Origin: Bacteroidales bacterium
GTDB lineage: Bacteria; Bacteroidota; Bacteroidia; Bacteroidales; F082
NCBI GenBank assembly: GCA_016285355.1
Contig: JAEEQP010000016.1
Location: 5,099-69,098 of the forward strand
Reading direction: 5' to 3'
DNA length: 64,000 nucleotides
The translations under genes and the position numbers were made by a program. Positions 16,366 through 24,564 of the stretch are shown piece by piece. Positions within the stretch are counted from its first letter, which is position 1, and every line of letters begins with the position of its first letter. The notes under the pieces are model-generated. The model saw only the letters and a program-made list of their open reading frames with translations, was not told the DNA's origin and did no database searches.

Positions 16366-17613
16366 ATGGATTCACAAGGAATCAACGTCAATGTAAACTC
16401 CGAAATCGGAAAACTCCAACATGTATTGGTGCACACGCCAGGCCCCGAACTGGAGAAAGTAACCCCCGAAAACGCACATACTTTCCTTTTCAGCGACATC
16501 TTGAACATGCAAGTCGCTCAAAAAGAATACGGATATTTCAAGAAGGTGCTGCAAAAAGTGGCGCAAGTCCACGAGATTGCCGACTTGCTGACCGACATCC
16601 TGAAGATGGACAACGTCAGGACGAGTATGATCGATCGGATTTGCAAGGCTGAGGACAGGGCCTTCCTTGCCCCTTACCTGAAGTCGCTGCCCGCCGAAGA
16701 ACTCTCGCGCCAGCTCATCGAAGGTGTCCGCTTGGATGATGTCACTTTCATCAACAACGAACCCTACGCGCTGCTGCCCATACCGAACCTGTTCTTCATG
16801 CGCGACGCCTCCTTCACCATGTTCGACAACATCATGATCAGCAACATGGCCACCAAGGTACGCGCCCGCGAGTGCATGATCCTGAGCAGCATCTATAACC
16901 TCCATCCCTTGTTCGAGACCAAGGTCATCAACCCGGTGTTGAGCTACGACATCCACGGCGAAGGCACGGTGGAAGGCGGTGACGTTCAGATTATCCGCGA
17001 CGATGTGGTGATTTGCGGTTTGGGCTCACGCACCAACATGCACGGCGTGGAAGCCATTGTGGAGCACCTGAAGACCAAACCTGGCGTGAAACACCTCATT
17101 TTCCAAGAGCTGCCGCTCACGCCCGAATCCTTCATCCACTTAGACATGGTGTTCACCATGCTCGATGTCGACAAGTGCATGATCTACGAACCTGTCATCA
17201 TGAGCAGCCTCTATAAGACCTTCCACATCACTATCGACGGACAGAAGGCTGTCGGTCAGGAAGTGCCCAACCTGCTTGCCGGACTGAAGGATGTCGGCAT
17301 CGACTTGGAGCCTGTGTACTGCGGCAACAGAAACGACGACTGGGCTGCCCGCGAACAATGGCACAGCGGCTGCAACTTCTTCTGCTTCGAGCCTGGCAAG
17401 TTCATCGGCTACGGTCGTAACCAACACACTTTGGAAGCCCTGAACAAAGCCGGTTTCAACATAGTCACGGCTGCCGATGTGGCCAACAACAAGGTCAACC
17501 TGAACAACGTGAAGAAGTGCATTGTCGCCTTCGAGGGCAACGAGCTCTCACGCGGCGGCGGCGGCGCACGCTGCATGACGATGCCGGTACAGCGAATGGC
17601 GGTGGAGTGGTAA
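16366..17613 (+). CDS. arcA: Arginine deiminase
   Basis: 415 aa. N-terminal NSEIGKLQHVLVHTPGPELE; substrate-binding NLFFMRDASFTMFDN near residue 140; catalytic Glu/His segment HGEGTVEGGDVQII near 205; catalytic Cys near residue 402 in GGGARCMTMPVQR. It hydrolyses arginine to citrulline and ammonia, giving energy (with ArcB/ArcC) or acid resistance. Neither arcB nor arcC is adjacent, so its physiological partner genes must lie elsewhere. Own promoter and terminator make it monocistronic. Confidence 0.96.
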   Translation: MDSQGINVNVNSEIGKLQHVLVHTPGPELEKVTPENAHTFLFSDILNMQVAQKEYGYFKKVLQKVAQVHEIADLLTDILKMDNVRTSMIDRICKAEDRAFLAPYLKSLPAEELSRQLIEGVRLDDVTFINNEPYALLPIPNLFFMRDASFTMFDNIMISNMATKVRARECMILSSIYNLHPLFETKVINPVLSYDIHGEGTVEGGDVQIIRDDVVICGLGSRTNMHGVEAIVEHLKTKPGVKHLIFQELPLTPESFIHLDMVFTMLDVDKCMIYEPVIMSSLYKTFHITIDGQKAVGQEVPNLLAGLKDVGIDLEPVYCGNRNDDWAAREQWHSGCNFFCFEPGKFIGYGRNQHTLEALNKAGFNIVTAADVANNKVNLNNVKKCIVAFEGNELSRGGGGARCMTMPVQRMAVEW

Positions 17614-17618
17614 AACAA

Positions 17619-17652
17619 AATGAAAAAGGCACCTTGAGCGCCTTTTTTCATT
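17619..17652. terminator. Bidirectional terminator between arcA and the restriction operon
   Basis: AATGAAAAAGGC and GCCTTTTTTCATT pair around an 8-nt loop, with T-runs on both strands. It serves arcA and the convergent defence operon that ends at 17656. Confidence 0.82.
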
Positions 17653-17655
17653 CAA

Positions 17656-18309
17656 TCATAAACTATTTCCATACTTATCCAACCACGCCTGCGCCTGCTC
17701 GCAATCGGGACAATGCGAACGCAACAAGGTTTGGAATCGTACGGTGTGTTTCATGATGACCGTATGGCACAACTCGTGTGTGATGATGTAGTCAATAACG
17801 AACTTGGGAGCTTTGATGATGCGCCAGTTGATGGAGATGTTTTTCTCTTTTGAACAATTCCCCCACTTCCGTTTCTGACTGCGAATGTAAAGTTTGTTGT
17901 AAGGCAGAAGCAGTGCCTCGGAAAGCGTCTCGACTCGTGATAATATATACTTCCGTGCCACCGATTTCAGCCATTTTTCCTGCACAGTCGCATCCAACAA
18001 GTCACGTTTTGCCTGAATGGTCTTGCTTTCGTGATTGACGACCACCTTATTATGATATTTGGACGAATAGAAATAGGCATAACGGTTCCCAAAAAGCAAT
18101 ATCTCGTTGCGTCGCAGTTGAATCCTGGTTTTCTGCTCAAAGAATTGCCGTTTCGAGGCTATCCATTTGGCCTTCTTCTCCAAAAGCTTTTCGACATCCT
18201 CATCCGTGAATGCCATTGGTACAAACAACTGCATAGTGCCATCTTCGCGAACACGAAGACGGGCATTTTTGACTTCTCGACGTATGACTGAGCAATTATC
18301 GGGCAACAT
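17656..18309 (-). CDS. YgjP-like (DUF45/M48-type) zinc metallopeptidase
   Basis: 217 aa. N-terminal beta-rich region (VKNARLRVREDGTMQLFVP), then SQKRKWGNCSKEKNISINWR and the zinc motif HELCH near residue 180. The family is soluble and its substrate is unknown. It is often found next to type I restriction genes, and here it follows hsdR with a 1-bp gap as the last gene of the operon. It ends at a bidirectional terminator. Confidence 0.9.
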   Translation of the reverse strand: MLPDNCSVIRREVKNARLRVREDGTMQLFVPMAFTDEDVEKLLEKKAKWIASKRQFFEQKTRIQLRRNEILLFGNRYAYFYSSKYHNKVVVNHESKTIQAKRDLLDATVQEKWLKSVARKYILSRVETLSEALLLPYNKLYIRSQKRKWGNCSKEKNISINWRIIKAPKFVIDYIITHELCHTVIMKHTVRFQTLLRSHCPDCEQAQAWLDKYGNSL

Positions 18310-18310
18310 A

Positions 18311-21300
18311 TCAATTCAAGCTGAAGTTTTTCACAATAGAATCCATGATGGTCTCTTGTAAGATGTCGTTTTCATCCAAACTCAAAGCAACATATTTGGG
18401 GTTGGCAGCAATCAGTGCCACATCGCCTAAAAAGCGGTTGTATTCCTGTTTTACTTCTTGCCAGCCAATGTAAATCTTCGACCGAACTTTCGCTGCCAGT
18501 TCATTGGCGAAATCTCGTGCCAATGATTCGTCAAAGGTCGGAAGTTCATTCTTGAGAATCTGATAAATCTCGAAAGTGCCTTTGTCGTCGAAGCCCATCT
18601 TCTTGGGGATTGCAACAGCTTCATCCACTTCGGTGTAAAGATCGCTGAGTTTCTTCAAAAGTCCCTCTATCTCAACGGCATTGGCGTTCTTCATGCGGAT
18701 AAGCGCATCCAAACGCTCCTGAAACTCGATATAAATGGCGCTACTGTTTTGGTTGGTGCGAATCATCGTCTCAATGTCGCGGATAATCTTCTCAGCTTTG
18801 TCGGAAGGCGACAACTTTGTCTCTTGCAACTTAGTGAGATAGTCCGCGTCAATGGCGATTTCGGGCAGATGGCCTCGGAAATCCAGCAGGGTGGCACTCT
18901 CTTCCAACAACTTGCGCGTCTGTGCAGCATAGAATTCGGCATCGAAATCCGCGCGACGGAATTCCTCCATGTAGAGTTCGTAAATGGTCACCAACCATAG
19001 GTATTTGTTTCGGAACGGACGCAAACCTGGATTGGGACTGATGGCTTCCCACAACTGCACCACGCGGTGGAAACGGTTCTCAAACTGGCCTTGGTCTATC
19101 TCGCTCAGCTTGCGGATGATAGCCATTTCGCACTCGTAACTGTCTTCCAACTTGATTTCGGCAAAAGGCTCAAAAGCGGCATCCAATTCCGTCGGGAAGG
19201 CCTCCAACAGCGCATCCACATCCTCAAACTCACCAATGTCCTCGGGATCGTAGTTCAACGCCTCCTTATAGTTCTGGAATACGCCCACATAATCGACGAT
19301 GCGGCCAAACTCCTTGGAGAGTTTGTTTTCGCCCTCGCCATAGTCATACGGGCGGTTGGTGCGAGCCACAGCCTGCAACAGGTTATGGTCTCGCAAAGGG
19401 CTGTCCAAGTACATGGTTTGCTCAATAGGCGCGTCAAAGCCAGTCAGCAGCATATTGCATACGATGAAGATTTTCAGGTTGTTGCCTTTGGCTTTCTCCT
19501 CATCGGTAATGCGTTTCTTGAAGTTGTCAATCAGGCGTTTGCGTTCCTTGTCGTCGATGTAGAACGGCGAAAAAAGGTCGTAACGCTCACTGGTTTCGTA
19601 TTGTCCTGTGGAGAAGATAATGCGGATTTCCGATGGGTCGAAATAGTTGAGCAATTCGTTGTAATACAACACACAAGCCTCCTTGTCGATGGCCACCACC
19701 TGTGCTTTGAAACCTTGTGGCTCCAGACGCTCGCGGAAATCTTTGGCGATGTCGGCGGCGATAGTCTTAATTCTTTCCGACTTCTTCATCAGGGTTTTCC
19801 AGGGCTGCACGCGCTGCTCCACCAAGCGTTTTTGGTCTTCTTCTAAATCGGCGGTGATTTCCTCGTAGCCTTTTTTAAGTTTTTCCTTGTCCAAAAACCA
19901 CTGCGAAGGGCCCAAAGTGTAACGGATGGGCTTGGTGGCACCGTCGTTGATGGCATCGATGACACTGTATTTGTCCAAATAATACTCTATCTTGCCGTTC
20001 TCATCCTTGATGCCAAACTCCCGATGGGTCTTGGGAATCGGCGTACCCGTGAAGGCGAAACGCTTGGCGTTGGGCAACACGGCACGCAGTTCCATCTGAT
20101 AGTCGCCGTATTCGGTGCGGTGGGCTTCGTCGATGAGCACGATGACATTGTCGCGCTCGTCCTTGATCTCGCCCAGCTCTCTGAATTTATGAATGGTGGT
20201 GATGAACACGCCAGCAGGCTTTTTCTTGATAATAGAAATCAGATCGCCAATACTCAAAACAACCCGAGCGTTAGGAAACACACAATTGATAAAGTTGTCA
20301 TCCATATCATCTTTCAAATCCTTGCGGTCCACCACGATGAAAATGGTGGGGTCGTTCAAGGTTTCGGTCTTGCGGAGTTTGTAGGCAGTGTAAAGCATGG
20401 TGAGCGACTTGCCCGAACCTTGGGTGTGCCAAATCACGCCTTGCGCCTTGTCGGACTGCACCACCCTATCCACAATCTTGTTGGCGGCACGCAGTTGCTG
20501 GTAACGCGCCACTTTCTTGATGATCTTGTTGTCGTCGCGCTCAAACACGATGAAATGTTGCAGGATGTCGAGCACACGCTCAGGCTGCAACAAACCAATG
20601 ATGCCAAACTTCATCTGCTCCAATAGCTGTCCGTTGGGCAGCCGTTCTACATCGAAGTGTATCAGGCCATCGTTTTCATCCTTATAGACACGGCACAACT
20701 CGTTTTCGGGGTGCAACAACGGATTGTCGTATTTGTCGGCGATGACCGAATCCTTCCACTCGTTGAAATAGGACGATGATGCGCCCGGAATGCCGTATTT
20801 GCTCAGTCGTCCGTTGCAGGCCACGCCGAAGAGGTGGCACATAAACAGTTTCTCGCTTCGGCGGTCGTAGGTCTGGAACTGACGCACGCCCTCAAGCCAA
20901 TTGGTGCCACGCCGTGCGCACTGCTTGGCCTCGATAGGCACTAACGGTATGCCGTTGACCAACAGGCAGATGTCTGCACGAACCTGTTGCACCGCATATT
21001 GGTTGGTGACGATGAGGCTGTTTTGCCAAATGTCCTCAAAGTTGATGAAGCGTATGGTGCAGTCTTTATGGTCGATCGTGATATTGACGCCGTCGCAGAG
21101 CTGGTTGAGGAACTTCTCGTTGCCCTCGATGGGGATGGGATTGCGCAGGTTGTTGAGCAAAGTCTCCACCGCCATTTTGGCTGCTGGCTGGCTGATGCTG
21201 TTCAACGCCATCACCTTTTCCACCAATATCGGCTCAATCACCGCATTCATCTGCAAGCGGTTATAGGGTTTCAAATCCTCCGCCGAGCGATACTCCCAAC

Positions 21301-21364
21301 CCAATTGGGTGAGCCATTCGGTGACTTTGGATTCTACGGATTTTGATTCGGATAATTTGCTCAT
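18311..21364 (-). CDS. hsdR: Type I restriction enzyme, R (endonuclease/translocase) subunit
   Basis: About 1017 aa. The N-terminal nuclease domain has VRADICLLVNG...PIEAKQ (PD-ExK residues, about 130-145). The SF2 motor has Walker A HTQGSGKSLTM near residue 316, DEAH near 411, FAFTGTP just after, and QAVARTNRPY for motif VI. The C-terminal helical region binds HsdM/S. It cuts unmodified DNA after translocation. ATG 21364 lies 2 nt after the Fic stop; a TTG two codons upstream would overlap. GC content here is clearly higher than in the protease cassette upstream (one sample line, 19321-19380, has 35 of 60 G+C). Confidence 0.96.
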   Translation of the reverse strand: MSKLSESKSVESKVTEWLTQLGWEYRSAEDLKPYNRLQMNAVIEPILVEKVMALNSISQPAAKMAVETLLNNLRNPIPIEGNEKFLNQLCDGVNITIDHKDCTIRFINFEDIWQNSLIVTNQYAVQQVRADICLLVNGIPLVPIEAKQCARRGTNWLEGVRQFQTYDRRSEKLFMCHLFGVACNGRLSKYGIPGASSSYFNEWKDSVIADKYDNPLLHPENELCRVYKDENDGLIHFDVERLPNGQLLEQMKFGIIGLLQPERVLDILQHFIVFERDDNKIIKKVARYQQLRAANKIVDRVVQSDKAQGVIWHTQGSGKSLTMLYTAYKLRKTETLNDPTIFIVVDRKDLKDDMDDNFINCVFPNARVVLSIGDLISIIKKKPAGVFITTIHKFRELGEIKDERDNVIVLIDEAHRTEYGDYQMELRAVLPNAKRFAFTGTPIPKTHREFGIKDENGKIEYYLDKYSVIDAINDGATKPIRYTLGPSQWFLDKEKLKKGYEEITADLEEDQKRLVEQRVQPWKTLMKKSERIKTIAADIAKDFRERLEPQGFKAQVVAIDKEACVLYYNELLNYFDPSEIRIIFSTGQYETSERYDLFSPFYIDDKERKRLIDNFKKRITDEEKAKGNNLKIFIVCNMLLTGFDAPIEQTMYLDSPLRDHNLLQAVARTNRPYDYGEGENKLSKEFGRIVDYVGVFQNYKEALNYDPEDIGEFEDVDALLEAFPTELDAAFEPFAEIKLEDSYECEMAIIRKLSEIDQGQFENRFHRVVQLWEAISPNPGLRPFRNKYLWLVTIYELYMEEFRRADFDAEFYAAQTRKLLEESATLLDFRGHLPEIAIDADYLTKLQETKLSPSDKAEKIIRDIETMIRTNQNSSAIYIEFQERLDALIRMKNANAVEIEGLLKKLSDLYTEVDEAVAIPKKMGFDDKGTFEIYQILKNELPTFDESLARDFANELAAKVRSKIYIGWQEVKQEYNRFLGDVALIAANPKYVALSLDENDILQETIMDSIVKNFSLN

Positions 21365-21366
21365 AT

Positions 21367-22236
21367 TCAATTCTCCTCGTAATAATATGAATAATCAATG
21401 CCTTTCATGAATAATTCACGGTCATTAATCTTGTCGGTGAGGGCTCCGATTAACAACTGACGGATGAAAGTGCTGTCGGCGGAGCTTAGTTCCATAGCAC
21501 GGAGATAGTCGTTCTTGTTGATTTTGCTCCAATCAACGCATCTTTTCAGCCGTTTTTTCAGTATCATGTCGAGCCAAATGCGGGTGCTGCGACCGTTGCC
21601 TTCCATAAAGGGATGCGCCACGTTCATTTCCACGTATTTGTCCACGATTTCGTCAAAGGTGTTTTCGGGCATTTTGTCAATGGTTTGCAGGGCTTGGGGC
21701 AGGTATTGGGCCACGCAGAATGTGAATCCGCCTTTTGAAATGGTCTTGGTGCGGATTTGTCCGGCAAAATCATACAAGCCCCCGAACAGGAAGGCGTGGA
21801 TTTGTTGCAGGCCTTTGGTGGTGCCCACGTCGCTATCCTCCACCAAATGGCTTTCCCAAAGTTCGTATGCCTTTTTGCGGCTCTGTCCGTCGATGGTATT
21901 GTCGCTGTAGGTGAACCAATCGAGGAAATCGGAAGCTTTCTTGTTGGGGAAAGATTTGGCAAGTTCCATAACTCCTTCCATGTCAAGCACATCAGTGTTA
22001 TATTTTTTTCCGTCTGCGGCAGTCAGTTTCAGTTGGGTAGTGACACTAACCAACTCATTGCCTTCTTTTTTCAGTTTGGCTTTCAGATATTTCCAGTAGT
22101 TGCGGTTTTTGACGTGGTCGTCTTGCACGTTAATTGCGCCCACCACATCCAACACCGAGAACCACCATTTGTTTAGGCTCTCGTCCCACACAGCCCGCAC
22201 CTCACGGTCGTGATAAAAGCGGATGGAAGATTTCAT
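21367..22236 (-). CDS. BRO-N domain/Fic AMPylase fusion in the restriction operon
   Basis: 289 aa. The N-terminal part (about 1-105) resembles phage-type BRO-N/RhuM domains (KWWFSVLDVVGAINVQD). The C-terminal Fic domain has the catalytic HPFMEGNGRSTR (HPFxEGNGRxxR) near residues 208-219 and a preceding flap QIRTKTISKGGFTFC. The protein ends SYYYEEN, which fits the (S/T)xxxE part of the self-inhibitory motif seen at the C-terminus of class III Fic enzymes, with E in place of G/N next. It should transfer AMP (or another nucleotide group) to a target that is unknown. Fic proteins with this architecture recur in type I RM loci; here the gene is 15 bp after the small ORF and 2 bp before hsdR. Confidence 0.85.
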   Translation of the reverse strand: MKSSIRFYHDREVRAVWDESLNKWWFSVLDVVGAINVQDDHVKNRNYWKYLKAKLKKEGNELVSVTTQLKLTAADGKKYNTDVLDMEGVMELAKSFPNKKASDFLDWFTYSDNTIDGQSRKKAYELWESHLVEDSDVGTTKGLQQIHAFLFGGLYDFAGQIRTKTISKGGFTFCVAQYLPQALQTIDKMPENTFDEIVDKYVEMNVAHPFMEGNGRSTRIWLDMILKKRLKRCVDWSKINKNDYLRAMELSSADSTFIRQLLIGALTDKINDRELFMKGIDYSYYYEEN

Positions 22237-22251
22237 TCTCCTATTAATGAT

Positions 22252-22431
22252 TTATTTAGACTTTTTAGATTGATTATTGGATTCCTTGATCTGTTGTGAG
22301 ATGAGTTTGGCAGCTTGTCTTGCAACCTGATTTATCCATTGAGCTTGATTTTTATCTTCACATACTGAATACCTTGATTCATTCTTATTTGATTCTCCAG
22401 AAAAAGAGTTGTTATTCAGATAATTATTCAT
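22252..22431 (-). CDS. Small hydrophilic protein of the protease cassette
   Basis: 59 aa from ATG 22431, which is preceded by a strong AGGAGG ribosome-binding site, rare in this genome. It overlaps the 3' end of the Ntn-hydrolase gene by 8 bp, suggesting translational coupling. The sequence is Asn/Ser/Lys/Gln-rich (MNNYLNNNSFSGESNKNES) with a helix-like middle (QWINQVARQAAKLISQQI) and a basic tail. I do not recognise a family. By position it could be an antitoxin, inhibitor or substrate of the neighbouring proteases; that is inference only. Confidence 0.6.
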   Translation of the reverse strand: MNNYLNNNSFSGESNKNESRYSVCEDKNQAQWINQVARQAAKLISQQIKESNNQSKKSK

Positions 22432-23704
22432 TGTTTGCCTCCTTTCTATCATCGGAATCGATATAGTATTTGCCAAAATAATTTTTATTCAATGTTTCTT
22501 CAAAATAATGTTTGCGCTTTATCCAAATAAAACCATCTCCTTTTGAAACCAAAGCAACATCTATTGGACCACCAACACTTTCCTTGTCAGGAGTAATCCT
22601 TCTTATAAGAGAAGTGAGATATATTAAATTCTCGGCCACTTCAGCCAAGTCTTCTTTTTGCAGAATTGCAATAGTGTTAATAAGTGGAAAAACATGATTA
22701 CTGTCAATAATTGCTTTTAGATTATTATTGAATAAATCCAAAGTAGGCTGAACACTTATTGCCGAAATACTTTTTGCCAACGACTTGTCTGTTTTTCCAG
22801 CTATTGAGGCTATTTGCTTAATGTTTTCCGTTATAACTTGAGATGTTAATTGGACTATTAGTTGCTGCAATTTGGGTTCAATACCGCACAAAACAGTCAT
22901 CATGACATCCTGTTGAGCCATTGGGCATACAATTCCTGTGTTATTATTATCAATTATACATTTTTCCTCAATATACCATTTTAGTTTTCCACAAATGGCC
23001 CCATATATTTTTAATCTGAACAACCGCGGATATATCTCGTCTTCCCCATATCCAAAAATTGCTACTCCTGAATGGTTATGCATATTCTCTTTTCGTGTAA
23101 AAGACAAATACAAAACTTCTTTTAATTCATTTTCAATTGTTTTATAATCAAAACCATTTTGGGCGAGAGTTTGTTTTATTTGTTTCAGAGCAATCCCTAT
23201 ACTTGAAACAAACTCTTCTTTGGTCACATCTTTAATTGAATCAATAACTGGCGAAGTCGATATTTCTTTCTGAATCTCTTTCAATACTGTTGGTAATTTT
23301 GTCAAATCAATCCCATTAGGATTTCCATGACAAATTCGATTGATAATAATGTATTCATTGAAATAGGATAAAATATTGTTACACAAACTATTCTCTAATT
23401 CTTTGGCCTCAGAAAAGAATTGCTTTTCTTCAATAAAAGAAATAAGACTATTAACATAATCTTCTGTTTTGTTCAAGCATTGCTTGCCTATATTTTCCCG
23501 ATACAACTTAAAGATTATATCCCATGGAGTTAAATCACTAAAATTTGCACTCCCATATACTGCTGCCCCCACGGGATGATATTTGGACAAATTGAATATT
23601 TTATTCGCCTTATTGTAAATCTTTATTCCATTACCAATAGTTTCAGCACTATCAGCCGCAACCGCAATGCCATGTTTGTTTAATATTCCTACAATTGCCG
23701 TCAT
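22424..23704 (-). CDS. Proteasome-like Ntn-hydrolase, unusually long
   Basis: 426 aa. After removal of Met1 the protein would start with Thr: TAIVGILNKHGIAVAADS. Numbered from that Thr, Asp falls at 17 (AADS) and a Lys at 34 (ANKIFNL), followed by AAVYGSANF. This is the Thr1/Asp17/Lys33/G-rich pattern of HslV and proteasome beta subunits. The length is about twice that of those subunits, with a helical insertion/extension and a C-terminal strand IDVALVSKGDGFIWIKR that looks like the closing strands of the Ntn sandwich. The gene is AT-rich (12 of 60 G+C in 23341-23400) and lies 5 bp after a trypsin-like protease gene inside the type I RM operon. The fold assignment is from motif pattern; function is unknown. 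Confidence 0.7.
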   Translation of the reverse strand: MTAIVGILNKHGIAVAADSAETIGNGIKIYNKANKIFNLSKYHPVGAAVYGSANFSDLTPWDIIFKLYRENIGKQCLNKTEDYVNSLISFIEEKQFFSEAKELENSLCNNILSYFNEYIIINRICHGNPNGIDLTKLPTVLKEIQKEISTSPVIDSIKDVTKEEFVSSIGIALKQIKQTLAQNGFDYKTIENELKEVLYLSFTRKENMHNHSGVAIFGYGEDEIYPRLFRLKIYGAICGKLKWYIEEKCIIDNNNTGIVCPMAQQDVMMTVLCGIEPKLQQLIVQLTSQVITENIKQIASIAGKTDKSLAKSISAISVQPTLDLFNNNLKAIIDSNHVFPLINTIAILQKEDLAEVAENLIYLTSLIRRITPDKESVGGPIDVALVSKGDGFIWIKRKHYFEETLNKNYFGKYYIDSDDRKEANNE

Positions 23705-23709
23705 TTTAT

Positions 23710-24528
23710 TTATTGTTTAAACTGATTATTTTCCAGTATTGCAGCATCCATTAAAGGTAAAACTCTTTGGATTTTTTTTACCCAAATCCATCTGTTTCCA
23801 GATGTGCTAACTGCACATGCTATTCCTATTAATTTCCCTTCTTGATTCAAAACAGCAGAGCCACTTAACCCTGCCCAATCTTCATAAATCACCTCATCAG
23901 GATATTGTAAAATGTAATAGTTTTGAGAATCGTCTTCATCAACTAACTTTAATCCAGTTTTAAACGTTTGTTGAGAATTTAATACAACTGTTCCATTAAT
24001 TTCAACTAATGAAAACTTCACTCTCCCAAACACAGAATAAGTATCTTCATTATTTGCACTAATTATATCAGTATCTTTAATATGAATCTTTCTATCTCCG
24101 ACAGGAACATCCGCACCTTCAATTTTAACCTCACACGTAATACATTCTGTATCTATTTGCCAATCTTGAAGGATGCAAAATGCAGCATCAAATAATGGCA
24201 TATTACCTACGGTTGCTTTATCAATATCTACTTTAAATTGATCAAAGAAATAAATACCTCCAATTGGGATCATCTTTGTTTGAAGTTTCCCTTCAATTAT
24301 TGCTGGTATGTTTGTTGATATCGCAATCATGTTATTTTCAATCTTCCTAACACCATTATCGTGAGTGTTAACAACATGATCTGCTGTAACAAAAAAAGTC
24401 AATCCTTTATATTCAAGCATAAAACCACTTCCAACAGATTGTGGCAATGGCGATGTTGCATCTTTAGAGAATACAACAATTTGATACCTAATGTGTTCAA
24501 ATAATGAAATCAATTCTTGATTTGTCAT
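23710..24528 (-). CDS. Trypsin-like serine protease
   Basis: 272 aa, no signal peptide or membrane segment, so cytoplasmic. The chymotrypsin-fold triad is visible: His51 in FFVTADHVV, Asp114 in LFDAAFCIL and Ser222 in GLSGSAVLNQEGKLIGIA. VGSGFMLEYKG gives the first strands. It is AT-rich like the next gene, with which it forms a two-protease pair (5-bp gap). Intracellular trypsin-like domains in prokaryotic defence loci often act as effectors activated by a sensor; no sensor domain is visible in this protein. Substrate unknown. Confidence 0.8.
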   Translation of the reverse strand: MTNQELISLFEHIRYQIVVFSKDATSPLPQSVGSGFMLEYKGLTFFVTADHVVNTHDNGVRKIENNMIAISTNIPAIIEGKLQTKMIPIGGIYFFDQFKVDIDKATVGNMPLFDAAFCILQDWQIDTECITCEVKIEGADVPVGDRKIHIKDTDIISANNEDTYSVFGRVKFSLVEINGTVVLNSQQTFKTGLKLVDEDDSQNYYILQYPDEVIYEDWAGLSGSAVLNQEGKLIGIACAVSTSGNRWIWVKKIQRVLPLMDAAILENNQFKQ

Positions 24529-24564
24529 ATTACATTTCCTTTCTTTTTTAATGTCTATTGTTCG

